Shown here in pieces: positions 19,120 through 27,951 of a stretch of DNA of 64,000 bases; the stretch's first letter is position 1, and every line of letters starts with the position of its first letter. A program made the translations under genes and the position numbers. The stretch comes from Paenibacillus timonensis. Lineage in GTDB: Bacteria > Bacillota > Bacilli > Paenibacillales > Paenibacillaceae. The notes under the pieces are model-generated. The model made no database searches and was not told the origin of the DNA. It worked only from the letters and a program-made list of their open reading frames with translations. The stretch covers positions 1 to 64,000 of the forward strand of contig NZ_JAKSXN010000014.1 in assembly GCF_022427145.1 (NCBI RefSeq). Direction: 5' to 3'.

Positions 19120-19896
19120 ATGATACACCTTATCCAAAATGAATTAATCAAAGCGGCCCGGTTGACAAAAATACCCCTTTTCTTCTGTCTCATCACCGGA
19201 ATCGAGATCATCTTCGTACTTCAATCCCGTTGGAAAGAGACGAATTTCTCCGCTATCGATTTGAACGGGCAATCGCTGGCCTTTCAGGTGTTAAACGGCA
19301 GCACGGAGTTGATGATCCTGTTCATGGCGGTCCTAGCTGCAGACCTGATCGCCGATGAGATTCGGAGCGGAACCCTAACCCTGACGCTGGTTCGCCCGGT
19401 CAGCCGGATCGAGCTGCTGAATGCCAAGGTGGCGTCATTTTTTCTGCTTGTAGCTGTAGGTTTGGGGTATTTGGTGATTTCCTCCTATATTGTGGGGACG
19501 CTTGCTTTAGGTTGGGGAGAACAGTTTGTGCTGGAAGGAGTCGCCTATTCGTCCGGACAAGGGATTTGGGTTACGATGCGATCCTTTCTGCTGATGCTGC
19601 TGCCGAATCTGGGGTTCGGGATGATTGTGATCTTCATCGGTATCGTCGCGTCCAATCTGGGCGTTACGATAGGGTTACCGCTGGGGCTTATGGCCTTGTC
19701 TCCGTTCGTGGAAGGGATCCGTCAGGTGAAGGATTATTTTATCGTCTACCAGATGCGGTATTTTCATCTGCATGAGTTGCATGATCCGTTTTCCGCCGAA
19801 TCCTTCAAAGGAGTTCTTAGTACGATCGTTACCATTGGTTTTTTTTACCTTGGAAGTGTTATAGTGTTGAAGAAGAAGGATCTCATGGGTAAGTAG
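19120..19896 (+). CDS. ABC-2 type permease, LanE/LanG-like (second paralogue)
   Basis: A 258-residue membrane protein with the same layout as its upstream neighbour: EIRSGTLTLTLVRPVSRIEL and SSYIVGTLALGWGE correspond to the shared motifs. AAAAGGGGGAG at 19104-19114 supports ATG 19120; an in-frame TTG at 19090 would overlap the first permease. It supplies the second half of the exporter channel. A tandem duplication followed by divergence explains the pair. Confidence 0.87.
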   Translation: MIHLIQNELIKAARLTKIPLFFCLITGIEIIFVLQSRWKETNFSAIDLNGQSLAFQVLNGSTELMILFMAVLAADLIADEIRSGTLTLTLVRPVSRIELLNAKVASFFLLVAVGLGYLVISSYIVGTLALGWGEQFVLEGVAYSSGQGIWVTMRSFLLMLLPNLGFGMIVIFIGIVASNLGVTIGLPLGLMALSPFVEGIRQVKDYFIVYQMRYFHLHELHDPFSAESFKGVLSTIVTIGFFYLGSVIVLKKKDLMGK

Positions 19897-20610
19897 GTGA
19901 AGTTCGTGCACGGCAGCCCCATTTTGATTGTTGAAGACGAAAGCGAAATTGCCGAGCTGCTGCAAGATTATCTGGAAGAAGAACAATTTGACGTGCTCAT
20001 CGCCGGCGACGGGGATGAGGCGCTTCAAATGTTCAAGTCTTATCGGCCGCAATTGGTCATTCTGGACATCATGCTCCCTAAACTGAATGGATTGGAGCTT
20101 TGCCGCATCATCCGTGCGGAATCCGCGGTCCCCATTATCCTGCTCAGCGCGAAAAAAAGCGACGTAGACAAAATCCTCGGGTTAGGTCTAGGCGCCGACG
20201 ATTATGTCGTGAAACCGTTTAGTCCCGGGGAAGTGGTCGCGAGGGTCAAAGCGCAGCTAAGAAGAGTGAATCAGCTTTCGGCTCCTGCAGAGAAACCGGA
20301 GGATGTTCTTCGTTTTTCCGAATTGGAGATCCATTTGAAGGCTTATGAGGTCAAGGTCCGAAACCGTCCTGTATCGTGTTCCGCCAAGGAATTTGAAGTC
20401 CTTCGTTTCCTGGCGCTCCACCCGAACCAGGTTTTGACGCGCGAGCAAATTTTCGGCCAGGTTTGGGGTTATAACGAGTACGGCGATCTGAATACGGTCA
20501 CGGTGCATATAAAGAAGCTGCGGGAGAAGATCGAGGAGGATCCGTCGAATCCCCTGTACATCAAGACCGTGTGGGGCGTAGGGTATAAGTTTGATGGAGG
20601 AACGTCATGA
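19897..20610 (+). CDS. OmpR-family response regulator
   Basis: The 237-residue protein has a receiver domain with D14, phospho-acceptor D57 (ILDIMLPKLNG) and K near 106 (VVKPFSPGE), then a winged-helix DNA-binding domain (VLTREQIFGQVWGYN, TVHIKKLREKI, IKTVWGVGYKF). GTG 19897 directly follows the permease stop, but AGGTGA at 19895-19900 would better serve GTG 19906. It overlaps the kinase gene by 4 bases. The natural target is the promoter of this operon, perhaps the inverted repeat at 17534. Confidence 0.92.
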   Translation: MKFVHGSPILIVEDESEIAELLQDYLEEEQFDVLIAGDGDEALQMFKSYRPQLVILDIMLPKLNGLELCRIIRAESAVPIILLSAKKSDVDKILGLGLGADDYVVKPFSPGEVVARVKAQLRRVNQLSAPAEKPEDVLRFSELEIHLKAYEVKVRNRPVSCSAKEFEVLRFLALHPNQVLTREQIFGQVWGYNEYGDLNTVTVHIKKLREKIEEDPSNPLYIKTVWGVGYKFDGGTS

Positions 20611-21689
20611 GATTGAGATGGGGATTGCGATTCAAAATCATCGCTTCTTTGCTGGGAATCGTGCTACTACCGCTGATCCTGATTACGTTTTCCGGAACGT
20701 TTTCAGGCTCTTCGGCAGCTCCGGCAACCGTCGATCCCCGGATGATGTTCATCTCGGCGTTGTTTATTTTGGCCTTTGTCTGCTGTGCGTTCATTTTAAC
20801 GAGATTGGTCACTAAGAACGTCCTGATCCCCTTGCAGGAGTTGAATGCGGCCGCCGCCAAGATCATGAACGGGAATTTGGATTTTCAAATCGAATACCGA
20901 AATCACGATGAGATGGGGCGCTTCAGCGCCGCATTTGAGTTGATGCGAGCGAGATTGAAGGAATCCTTGGACGGGCAGGCCGCCTACGAACGTTCCCGTC
21001 AAGAGCTGATCGCCAGCATATCCCATGATTTGCGGACGCCGCTCACCTCCATTCGCGGTTATGTGGAAGGACTGCAGGATGGCGTCGCCCAAAGCAAAGA
21101 GAAACAGGATCGGTATCTCGCCGTGATCCGGGACAAGACGGACAAGCTGGAACGGATGATCGATGAGCTCCTTCAGTTTTCACGGTTGGAGCTGGGGGAG
21201 ATCGGGATGGAAACGACAAGGCAGGATAGTCGGGAATTGCTTGAAGCGATTCTAAGTCCGATCGAAAATGAATTCGATGATTTGACCGGGCGGTTCACCG
21301 TGGAAAGACCGTTTCCGTCCGTGCCGATCGAAGCCGATCGCAGCCGTATGGCGCAGGTATTCGAGAATTTGATCGTCAACGCGCGGAAATATGCGGGAGC
21401 GGACGCCCATATCGCCGTTACGGCAACCGTCGAAGAAGAGGCGGGACTTCGCATCGCCGTCAGGGACAATGGGCCCGGAATTCCGGCGGAGGATGTTCCC
21501 TATGTCTTCGACCGGTTCTACCGAGGCGAAAAATCCCGTTCAAGAGCCTACGGCGGTACGGGCCTTGGGTTGGCCATCTGCAAACAAATCGTGGAGGATC
21601 ATGGTGGAACCATCGGTGTCCGGAGCATACCGGGGGCGGGTACGGAGTTTTATTTCACGATACCGGAAAGTCGAACGTTGGGGATATGA
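20607..21689 (+). CDS. Membrane sensor histidine kinase with HAMP domain
   Basis: The 360-residue kinase has two helices (about 10-28 and 47-67) separated by a very short extracellular loop, then HAMP, HisKA with H140 (SISHDLRTPLTSIRGY), and HATPase_c with VFENLIVNARKYAG, VRDNGPGI, YGGTGLGLAI. A loop of about 18 residues leaves little room for a ligand domain. This fits intramembrane-sensing kinases that detect cell-envelope peptides with the help of the associated ABC transporter. It is the last gene of the exporter operon. Confidence 0.91.
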   Translation: MRLRWGLRFKIIASLLGIVLLPLILITFSGTFSGSSAAPATVDPRMMFISALFILAFVCCAFILTRLVTKNVLIPLQELNAAAAKIMNGNLDFQIEYRNHDEMGRFSAAFELMRARLKESLDGQAAYERSRQELIASISHDLRTPLTSIRGYVEGLQDGVAQSKEKQDRYLAVIRDKTDKLERMIDELLQFSRLELGEIGMETTRQDSRELLEAILSPIENEFDDLTGRFTVERPFPSVPIEADRSRMAQVFENLIVNARKYAGADAHIAVTATVEEEAGLRIAVRDNGPGIPAEDVPYVFDRFYRGEKSRSRAYGGTGLGLAICKQIVEDHGGTIGVRSIPGAGTEFYFTIPESRTLGI

Positions 21690-21730
21690 AGCCGGCGGTC
21701 AGTTGATGTATAATTTATCCAAGTTCCATT

Positions 21731-21744
21731 TGTAAGCGTTTTTA
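21731..21744 (+). promoter_or_regulatory. cre-like site upstream of the AraC regulator
   Basis: TGTAAGCGTTTTTA matches the CcpA cre consensus with one mismatch in the right half. It lies in the 122-base gap after the kinase gene, 67 bases before the AraC-type start. Confidence 0.5.
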
Positions 21745-21811
21745 TCCCTGCATTTTTAGCATGCGACATCCGTGAGCACGACGGCTAATCCATGACGGGA
21801 AGAGGGGACCT

Positions 21812-24082
21812 ATGAAACGATTTCCGATGATGCTGCAACTGGCATTGATCCTGTTCTGCGTCATGGCCATTCCCACGGCCATCCTGATGTTCTACAGCGG
21901 CGCGCAGATCCTGCGGTATTCGGAGAAGGCGATCGCGGAATCCTCCTTGGCGGGACTGGACGCCAATCGAAGGCTGAACGAAAATGCGCTGAATAACCTG
22001 GCTCAGGACACGGTACGGTTAACCGCAAGCAGGGTCTTTGACCGCATCCGCCATTTTGAAACTTACCGAGAGCTTCAAGAGAATTACAACCATGTGAGCC
22101 AGGCGCTGACGGTGCTTCGGGAACTGGTAAATCTGAACAACCGGGTGAACGGGGTATCTTCCTCCTATTTCTACTTGAACGGTGCGGATTATGTGGTCTC
22201 GACCGACAAAGGCATTACGACTACGGACCGTTATGAACCGATCGGCTGGATGGAGAAGGTCCTTGCGGGACGAAGAGGGATCAGCGGCGTGTGGGTACCG
22301 CGAAGGCTATCCTCGGGAGAAACCGTCATCTCCTACGTGTTGCCCCTGAACCGTCTCTCGACGACGACGCGCGGGACGATCGTGGTTAATCTGCGGGAAA
22401 GCCAAATTGGGGAATATTTGCGGTCAACCGAGCCGGGCCAGCAAGGTTACCTGCTCATGCAAGCGGACGGGCGGATCATTTCGCACAACGACAAGGCGGT
22501 GCTGTTTACCGACGGAACCAAGCAGCCGTATATGCAAGAGATCCTGGACAGCCGAGTACGGGAAGGGTTTTCGTTTCATGAGCTCGAAGGCGAGCGGCTC
22601 CTGTACACCTGGTCCCGATCGGATTTGTTCGGATGGTGGAACGTCAGCATCTACTCCATGGACGAGCTGATGACCAAAACCAATAAGCTGCAGCACAATA
22701 TCTTTTGGCTGACGGCGATCATGATCTTTGCCGGGAGCGTCGCGACGGTGTTCCTTGCGACTTGGCTGTCCAAGCCGTTGCGGGAGTTGGTGCGAACGGT
22801 GAGATCCAGCGGCAGCCGGGGCGTGGCGGATAAAAACGAACTGGCTTTTCTGGATGCCGTATTCAGACGGATGCAGGAGGAAGAAGAGGAGCTCTATCAA
22901 TTGCTGCAGGAACGCGAGCAGGATACCCGCAGCCTGGCGCTCCATCGTTTGCTGCGTGGGGAGGAGGCTAAAGCGGCCGCGGAAATGTTTCCGAAAGCCT
23001 ATTATCGGGTCGCCGTCGTTTCCATCGATCGCTACAGGCGATACGTAGACACAACCAACCCGGAAACCCGCAGCTATCACCGGTATCTGCTCATTTCGCA
23101 TGGCGAAACCCAGTTCCCGCCCGAGGTTCCGGCCCGATGCGTGTATCACGGCGAGGGCTGCTTCGTGGTCGTGATCAATTTCGGGCCCGAGGAACAGGAT
23201 CGCGGCTGCGAAGCGATCACGGGAGCGTTTGAGAGGTTAAGCATCTATGCGGCGGAGCTGCTCGGCCATACCGTTACCATCGGTATCAGCAGCCGGGCGG
23301 AGACAAGGAGCTTGATCCCGGACCGCGCGGCGGAGGCGATGGAAGTCATCAAACGGCGCATGGTTGAAGGCAGCGGCGGAATCACATATTGGAGACAGGA
23401 AGACGAACGCGGCAAAACCTATATTTATCCCGCAAACTGTGAACGACGGATTCTCAATTTCCTGGAAATCGGGGATCTCGATCGTCTCATGAACGAACTG
23501 GCCCTCATCCGCGATGAGATCCAGTCAGCCCCGAGCATTTCCTACGATAATATCATGTTCATCTACCACCAGCTGATCGGCGTCACAATCAAACACCTCA
23601 GGGAAAACAACATCAGCCCCACGCGAATTTTTGCGGGCCGGGGGAACATTTATTCCGCCATCGCCGGCATCGACACGCTTGATGAGTTGGACGATTATTT
23701 GCGCGAGTTCTATCGCGAAATCATTCAGCACCTTGCGCGTAACCCGGACGGCGAGAAAGGCTACGGAGAGCGGATCATTCGCTATCTCGAAACGCATTTC
23801 TGCGAGGAGATCGTGTTTGAGGAGATGGCCAAGGAGATCGGCATCAGCTATTCCTACATGCGCAAGATCGTTTACGAGTTGACGGGGAAAAGCCTGATCG
23901 ATTACATCAATCTGCTGCGCATCGAGAAGGCCAAACGGCTGCTGCTGGAAACCGGGATGACGATGAAACAGATCGCCTCGGAAGTCGGTTACTACAATGT
24001 GCAAAGCTTTAACCGGTTTTTCCGTAAATACGAAGGGATGCCCCCAAGCAGCTATAAGGCGTCCAAGTTGCGAACCTCGTGA
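21812..24082 (+). CDS. Membrane-anchored AraC-family regulator with extracellular sensor
   Basis: The 756-residue protein has a helix at about 7-30, an extracellular Cache-like region to about 285, a second helix near 290-312 and a cytoplasmic part. In that part YRVAVVSIDRYRRYVDT and VTIGISSRAETRS look like a degenerate cyclase-type fold, followed by two AraC helix-turn-helix motifs (MAKEIGISYSYMRKIVYEL, IASEVGYYNVQSFNRFFRKY). It joins sensor and DNA binding in one chain, like one-component versions of YesM/YesN. It stands before a transporter/GH105 operon and is separated from it by a terminator, so it most likely controls that operon. A cre-like site lies upstream. Confidence 0.9.
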   Translation: MKRFPMMLQLALILFCVMAIPTAILMFYSGAQILRYSEKAIAESSLAGLDANRRLNENALNNLAQDTVRLTASRVFDRIRHFETYRELQENYNHVSQALTVLRELVNLNNRVNGVSSSYFYLNGADYVVSTDKGITTTDRYEPIGWMEKVLAGRRGISGVWVPRRLSSGETVISYVLPLNRLSTTTRGTIVVNLRESQIGEYLRSTEPGQQGYLLMQADGRIISHNDKAVLFTDGTKQPYMQEILDSRVREGFSFHELEGERLLYTWSRSDLFGWWNVSIYSMDELMTKTNKLQHNIFWLTAIMIFAGSVATVFLATWLSKPLRELVRTVRSSGSRGVADKNELAFLDAVFRRMQEEEEELYQLLQEREQDTRSLALHRLLRGEEAKAAAEMFPKAYYRVAVVSIDRYRRYVDTTNPETRSYHRYLLISHGETQFPPEVPARCVYHGEGCFVVVINFGPEEQDRGCEAITGAFERLSIYAAELLGHTVTIGISSRAETRSLIPDRAAEAMEVIKRRMVEGSGGITYWRQEDERGKTYIYPANCERRILNFLEIGDLDRLMNELALIRDEIQSAPSISYDNIMFIYHQLIGVTIKHLRENNISPTRIFAGRGNIYSAIAGIDTLDELDDYLREFYREIIQHLARNPDGEKGYGERIIRYLETHFCEEIVFEEMAKEIGISYSYMRKIVYELTGKSLIDYINLLRIEKAKRLLLETGMTMKQIASEVGYYNVQSFNRFFRKYEGMPPSSYKASKLRTS

Positions 24083-24124
24083 TTCGTTTTTTTCGAACGA
24101 ACCTGCATCACAAGCCTATTTCGG

Positions 24125-24176
24125 AAAATGGAGCGCTTTTCGTCCTGGTCAGGACGCGAAAGGCAGCTCCATTTTT
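24125..24176 (+). terminator. Rho-independent terminator after the AraC regulator
   Basis: AAAATGGAGC pairs with GCTCCATTTT, and inside it CTTTTCGTCCTG pairs with CAGGACGCGAAAG. A short T-run ends the stem. The remaining gap to the next start shows no other clear feature. Confidence 0.8.
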
Positions 24177-24374
24177 GCTCATTCCCTTCAAATTTGATCA
24201 TTTCGCGCAAAGAATGAGGGCAAAAGGGGAGAATCGATCAAAAGTGAAGCGGAAGATCAGAATTCATGATTTACCGGCTGGCGGACGGGAGAGTATGATG
24301 TGACTCAAACTCGCCATTGCCGGAACCGCCGCGATGGATCCGAGTCAGGCCAGACCATGGAGGAGGTGAATGTT

Positions 24375-25337
24375 GTGAAAGTTGAAAGCGCTTCAAAATC
24401 AAAGTCCAAATTGAGGGTTGGCCCGGCTTTAGGCCGGGGGGCTGCGTTCCATGTCCGGCGGGATTGGGAGCTTTACTTGCTGCTGTTGATTCCGTTGTCC
24501 TTCGTACTGGTGTTCAAGTTCGCGCCGATGTCCGGACTGGTGCTGGCTTTTAAGGACTACAAAATCGCCCGGGGGTTTTGGGGCAGCGAATGGGCGGGCT
24601 TTGAGGTGTTTGCCGAAATCTTCGCCAAACATGACTTCGGCCGCGCCGTCCGCAATACCCTGCTGCTGAATACGCTCGACTTGGTCTTTAGCTTCACGAT
24701 CCCCGTCCTGCTCGCCATCCTGCTGAATGAAATCAAAAACGTAAAATTCAAACGGATTAACCAGACGCTGCTCTATCTGCCGCATTTTCTCTCCTGGATC
24801 ATCATCGGGGCGATCGCTTATCAGCTGTTGAGCGAAAGCAACGGGGTCATCAATAACTTGATCGCGATGATGGGCGGCACGCGAGTTCCGTTCCTGCAGC
24901 AGGATACGAACTGGCTGATCAGCTATCTGGCGATCGGCATCTGGCAGAGCATGGGCTGGGGAACGATCATCTACTTGGCGTCCATGAGCGGCATTAACCC
25001 GGAGCTGTACGAGGCGGCAACCGTGGATGGGGCCGGGAGGTGGCGGAAGGTGTGGAACGTGACGTTGCCTTCGATCCGTCCGACCATCGTGACGTTGCTC
25101 ATCATGAATTTGGGCCGGGTGATGGAAGGCTCGTTCGAGCGGATTTTTGCCCTGCAAAATAAAGCGACCACCGAATTCACGACGACGATTCCGGTCCTGG
25201 TTTACCGCTGGGGGATCGAAAGCGGAAACTTCAGCCGTGCCACGGCGCTCGGATTGTTCCAGTCCGTGATTGGGCTGGCGCTCGTCCTGCTGGCCGACCG
25301 GGTCGCCAAGAAACTTGGCGAGGATGGGCTGCTCTAA
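24375..25337 (+). CDS. Carbohydrate ABC transporter permease, LplB/YteP type (operon 2)
   Basis: A 320-residue permease of the same family as the gene at 10123, with FAPMSGLVLAFKDYK and the EAA loop EAATVDGAGRWRKVW. GTG 24375 is chosen because AGGAGGTGA at 24361-24369 ends 5 bases before it. Earlier in-frame starts (GTG 24300, ATG 24357) lack a site. A cre-like sequence covers its first codons. It forms the channel with the next gene and feeds the GH105 enzyme at the operon's end. Confidence 0.92.
   Translation: MKVESASKSKSKLRVGPALGRGAAFHVRRDWELYLLLLIPLSFVLVFKFAPMSGLVLAFKDYKIARGFWGSEWAGFEVFAEIFAKHDFGRAVRNTLLLNTLDLVFSFTIPVLLAILLNEIKNVKFKRINQTLLYLPHFLSWIIIGAIAYQLLSESNGVINNLIAMMGGTRVPFLQQDTNWLISYLAIGIWQSMGWGTIIYLASMSGINPELYEAATVDGAGRWRKVWNVTLPSIRPTIVTLLIMNLGRVMEGSFERIFALQNKATTEFTTTIPVLVYRWGIESGNFSRATALGLFQSVIGLALVLLADRVAKKLGEDGLL
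24383..24396 (+). promoter_or_regulatory. cre-like site inside the first codons of transporter operon 2
   Basis: TGAAAGCGCTTCAA matches the cre consensus with a single mismatch. It starts 8 bases after the GTG start. A cre within the early coding region usually acts as a roadblock to transcription. Confidence 0.5.
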
Positions 25338-25355
25338 GAAAGGAGGCGAACCCTG

Positions 25356-26255
25356 ATGAAAGCAATCGTAACTACGCTGCCGCTGCGCCGAAAACGCCGC
25401 TACGACGTCTGGGACGTCTTGATCCATCTTGCGCTGATCCTCGCCTCGCTCATGTGCCTGCTGCCGTTTCTTCATGTCGTGGCGAAGTCGCTTAGCGATG
25501 ATGCGTTTGTGATCGCGAACAAGGTGTTTTTATGGCCGGAAGGGTTTACGTTGGAGGCGTACAGCAAAATCTTCGCCGATGCCAGTATTCTGCGTTCCTT
25601 GTACGTGTCGGTGGTGGTCACGATTTTGTTCACGGCGCTCGGCATGATCATCACGATTTGTGCGGCTTATCCGCTGTCCCGCAAGCAGTTGAAGGGCCGC
25701 ACCACGCTGACGTTCCTCTTTATGTTCACCTTGTATTTTACCGGCGGGATCATTCCCGAATATATGCTGATCAGCAATCTCGGCATGCTGGATACGTGGT
25801 CGGCGCTCATTCTGCCGCAGGCCTTCAGCGCGTTTAACCTGCTAATCATGAAAACGGCGATTTCCAGCAGCATTCCGGTCAGCCTCGAGGAATCGGCGCG
25901 GATCGACGGGGCGGGGCATTTCCGCATCCTGTGGAGCATCGTGCTCCCGCTCTCCAAGCCCATTCTGGCGACGTTGTCGCTGTTCTATGCGGTGGGGCGT
26001 TGGAACGCTTATCAAGACGCGTTATTTTACATTAAGCAACGGGTGGACCTGCGGCCGCTGCAGCTGAAATTGTATTATCTGGTCATTCAGGCGAGCGAAA
26101 GCTTCCAACTGGAAGCAACGCAAGTCTCGCTGAGCAATCCCGAGGTGTTGAAAGCCTCGTGCGTCGTATTCGCCACCCTGCCGATCCTGTGCGTGTATCC
26201 TTTTATCCAGAAGTATTTCGTGCAGGGAGTTATGCTGGGGGCCGTCAAGGAGTAG
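25356..26255 (+). CDS. Carbohydrate ABC transporter permease, YtcP/LplC type (operon 2)
   Basis: A 299-residue membrane protein, 18 bases after its partner, with ribosome binding site AAAGGAGGCGA. The EAA loop is EESARIDGAGHFRILW and the C-terminus PFIQKYFVQGVMLGAVKE is typical. About six hydrophobic segments are visible. It is the second channel subunit of the importer whose binding lipoprotein follows. Confidence 0.92.
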   Translation: MKAIVTTLPLRRKRRYDVWDVLIHLALILASLMCLLPFLHVVAKSLSDDAFVIANKVFLWPEGFTLEAYSKIFADASILRSLYVSVVVTILFTALGMIITICAAYPLSRKQLKGRTTLTFLFMFTLYFTGGIIPEYMLISNLGMLDTWSALILPQAFSAFNLLIMKTAISSSIPVSLEESARIDGAGHFRILWSIVLPLSKPILATLSLFYAVGRWNAYQDALFYIKQRVDLRPLQLKLYYLVIQASESFQLEATQVSLSNPEVLKASCVVFATLPILCVYPFIQKYFVQGVMLGAVKE

Positions 26256-26287
26256 TTAAGTCATTAACGATTAGGGGGAATCGAGAA

Positions 26288-27928
26288 ATGGGCAAAAAGT
26301 TCACCTGGATCCTGGTTTCTGTGATCATCGTAGGTTTATTGTCGGGTTGTATGGGCGGCAGCGGCAAGAACGCCAATCCGAACAACGGCTCGGAGGAGCC
26401 GACGCCTTCGGCCAATAAAACTGCAGACGGCAAATATGCCGATTACTCGGCCGGATTTCCCGAGAAGGTCACGCTGGAGCTTCCGGTTTATGAAAGGGCT
26501 TTCGAGGGCTGGAATGTCACCGACAACTACTATACGCGCTGGATTCAGCAGGAATTCGGCGATAAATATAACGTCACCGTGAAATTTATTCCGATCACCC
26601 GCAGCAACGAGGTGACGGATTACGAGCAATTGCTGGCTTCGCATAAAGCGCCGGATATTATTTTCCATTATGATATGCCCCAGGCTTTGGCCTACTACGG
26701 GGAGGGCGTGATGCAGGAGCTGGATTTGGACGAAATCGCCCACTACGCGCCAACGTACTGGAAAACGATGGGTGAGACCATTAAGCAGTATGGAACAGTC
26801 GACAAGAAAAACGTGTTTTTCTTCGGCGAACGTCCAAGCCTGGACAGCTTTACGACGCTGATTCGCAAGGATTGGGTCGAGAAGGTCGGCATGAAAATGG
26901 AGGATTTGACCTCCCTGGAGAAATATAACGAGCTGCTGGCCAAGTGGAAGGAGGCGGGGCTGGGCACCGGCGGCGAAACGCTGAAGAAGAACAACTACAC
27001 GTTCAATTACGCGTTCCGCGACTGGCCGATCGACGAGAAATACCGCGCGCTGTATTCCGACTTGGGCGTGGCTGATCTGACGACCGCCGACACCGAACGT
27101 TACCTGCGCAACTTGAACTACCAGTACAACAACGGCTTGATCGATAAGGAGTTTTACCTGCGGGATGACGAGAACAAGGCCAAGGCCGAATTCGTGGCGG
27201 GCAAAACCGGCACCTTCAGCTTCTATCTCTCCAGCAATACCGACGTGATCACCTCCACCTTGAAGAACAATTCGGATGCGGAATTCGCGGTGCTGGACGC
27301 CCAGGCCGGCGTGCCGGAAGGACGGAAGCCTCAGGGACGCGCCTACTGGCCGTTCGGGATGATCATGGGGATTAACTATGAGTCCACCGAGATGGAACGC
27401 GCCGCCGTGTGGATGTATCTGGAATGGATGAGCCAGCCGGAAAACCTGTTCTTCCTGCAAAACGGCGTCGAAGGCGAAAACTATACGCTGGATGCCGACG
27501 GCATCGCCGTGAAAAAACCGGATTTTAAAGGCGATTCGGTGCTTTCCCAAAACAACAACAAGGACTACTGGTGCCTCGTTGTCGAAACCGTGAAATACGA
27601 TGATCCGAAGAAGATGCGGGAGGCTTATCTGCGCAGCATGTCGCCGCCGGGACACGAAAAATTGGCCCAGGATTCCTTGGCGTTCTACGACAAGTATGCG
27701 GAATTCCGTACGCCGGATGCCTTGTACAGCGTCGTGCTCGAGAAGGTTAATGAATACAAAGCCGACCTGAATTCGCTGTTCCAGGAGCTGTACGTCAAGA
27801 TTGCGATCGCGCCGGAGAGCGAATTCGACGCCACGTACGAGGCGGCCAAGAAAACGTACCTGGAGGCGGGTTATCAGGAGATTCTCGACGAGAAGCAAGC
27901 GGCGATCGATGCCGGGAACTACAAATAG
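26288..27928 (+). CDS. Carbohydrate-binding lipoprotein of ABC importer 2
   Basis: The mature start is given by a lipoprotein signal with lipobox LLSGC after MGKKFTWILVSVIIVG. The protein (546 residues) then has a Gly/Asn/Ser linker and a solute-binding fold of the LipO type. ATG 26288 lies behind TTAGGGGGAATCG; the longer in-frame extension to 26159 would run through the upstream permease gene. The operon ends in a GH105 gene, so the ligand is probably an oligosaccharide ending in an unsaturated uronic acid, such as a rhamnogalacturonan or other lyase product. Confidence 0.92.
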   Translation: MGKKFTWILVSVIIVGLLSGCMGGSGKNANPNNGSEEPTPSANKTADGKYADYSAGFPEKVTLELPVYERAFEGWNVTDNYYTRWIQQEFGDKYNVTVKFIPITRSNEVTDYEQLLASHKAPDIIFHYDMPQALAYYGEGVMQELDLDEIAHYAPTYWKTMGETIKQYGTVDKKNVFFFGERPSLDSFTTLIRKDWVEKVGMKMEDLTSLEKYNELLAKWKEAGLGTGGETLKKNNYTFNYAFRDWPIDEKYRALYSDLGVADLTTADTERYLRNLNYQYNNGLIDKEFYLRDDENKAKAEFVAGKTGTFSFYLSSNTDVITSTLKNNSDAEFAVLDAQAGVPEGRKPQGRAYWPFGMIMGINYESTEMERAAVWMYLEWMSQPENLFFLQNGVEGENYTLDADGIAVKKPDFKGDSVLSQNNNKDYWCLVVETVKYDDPKKMREAYLRSMSPPGHEKLAQDSLAFYDKYAEFRTPDALYSVVLEKVNEYKADLNSLFQELYVKIAIAPESEFDATYEAAKKTYLEAGYQEILDEKQAAIDAGNYK

Positions 27929-27951
27929 GACCCAAGGCGAGGAGGATGGAG

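Noticed and set aside
26336-27898. A 520-codon open frame antisense to the second binding-protein gene
   Set aside because: Same reason; the plus-strand protein has a lipobox and family motifs, and the antisense frame has none.
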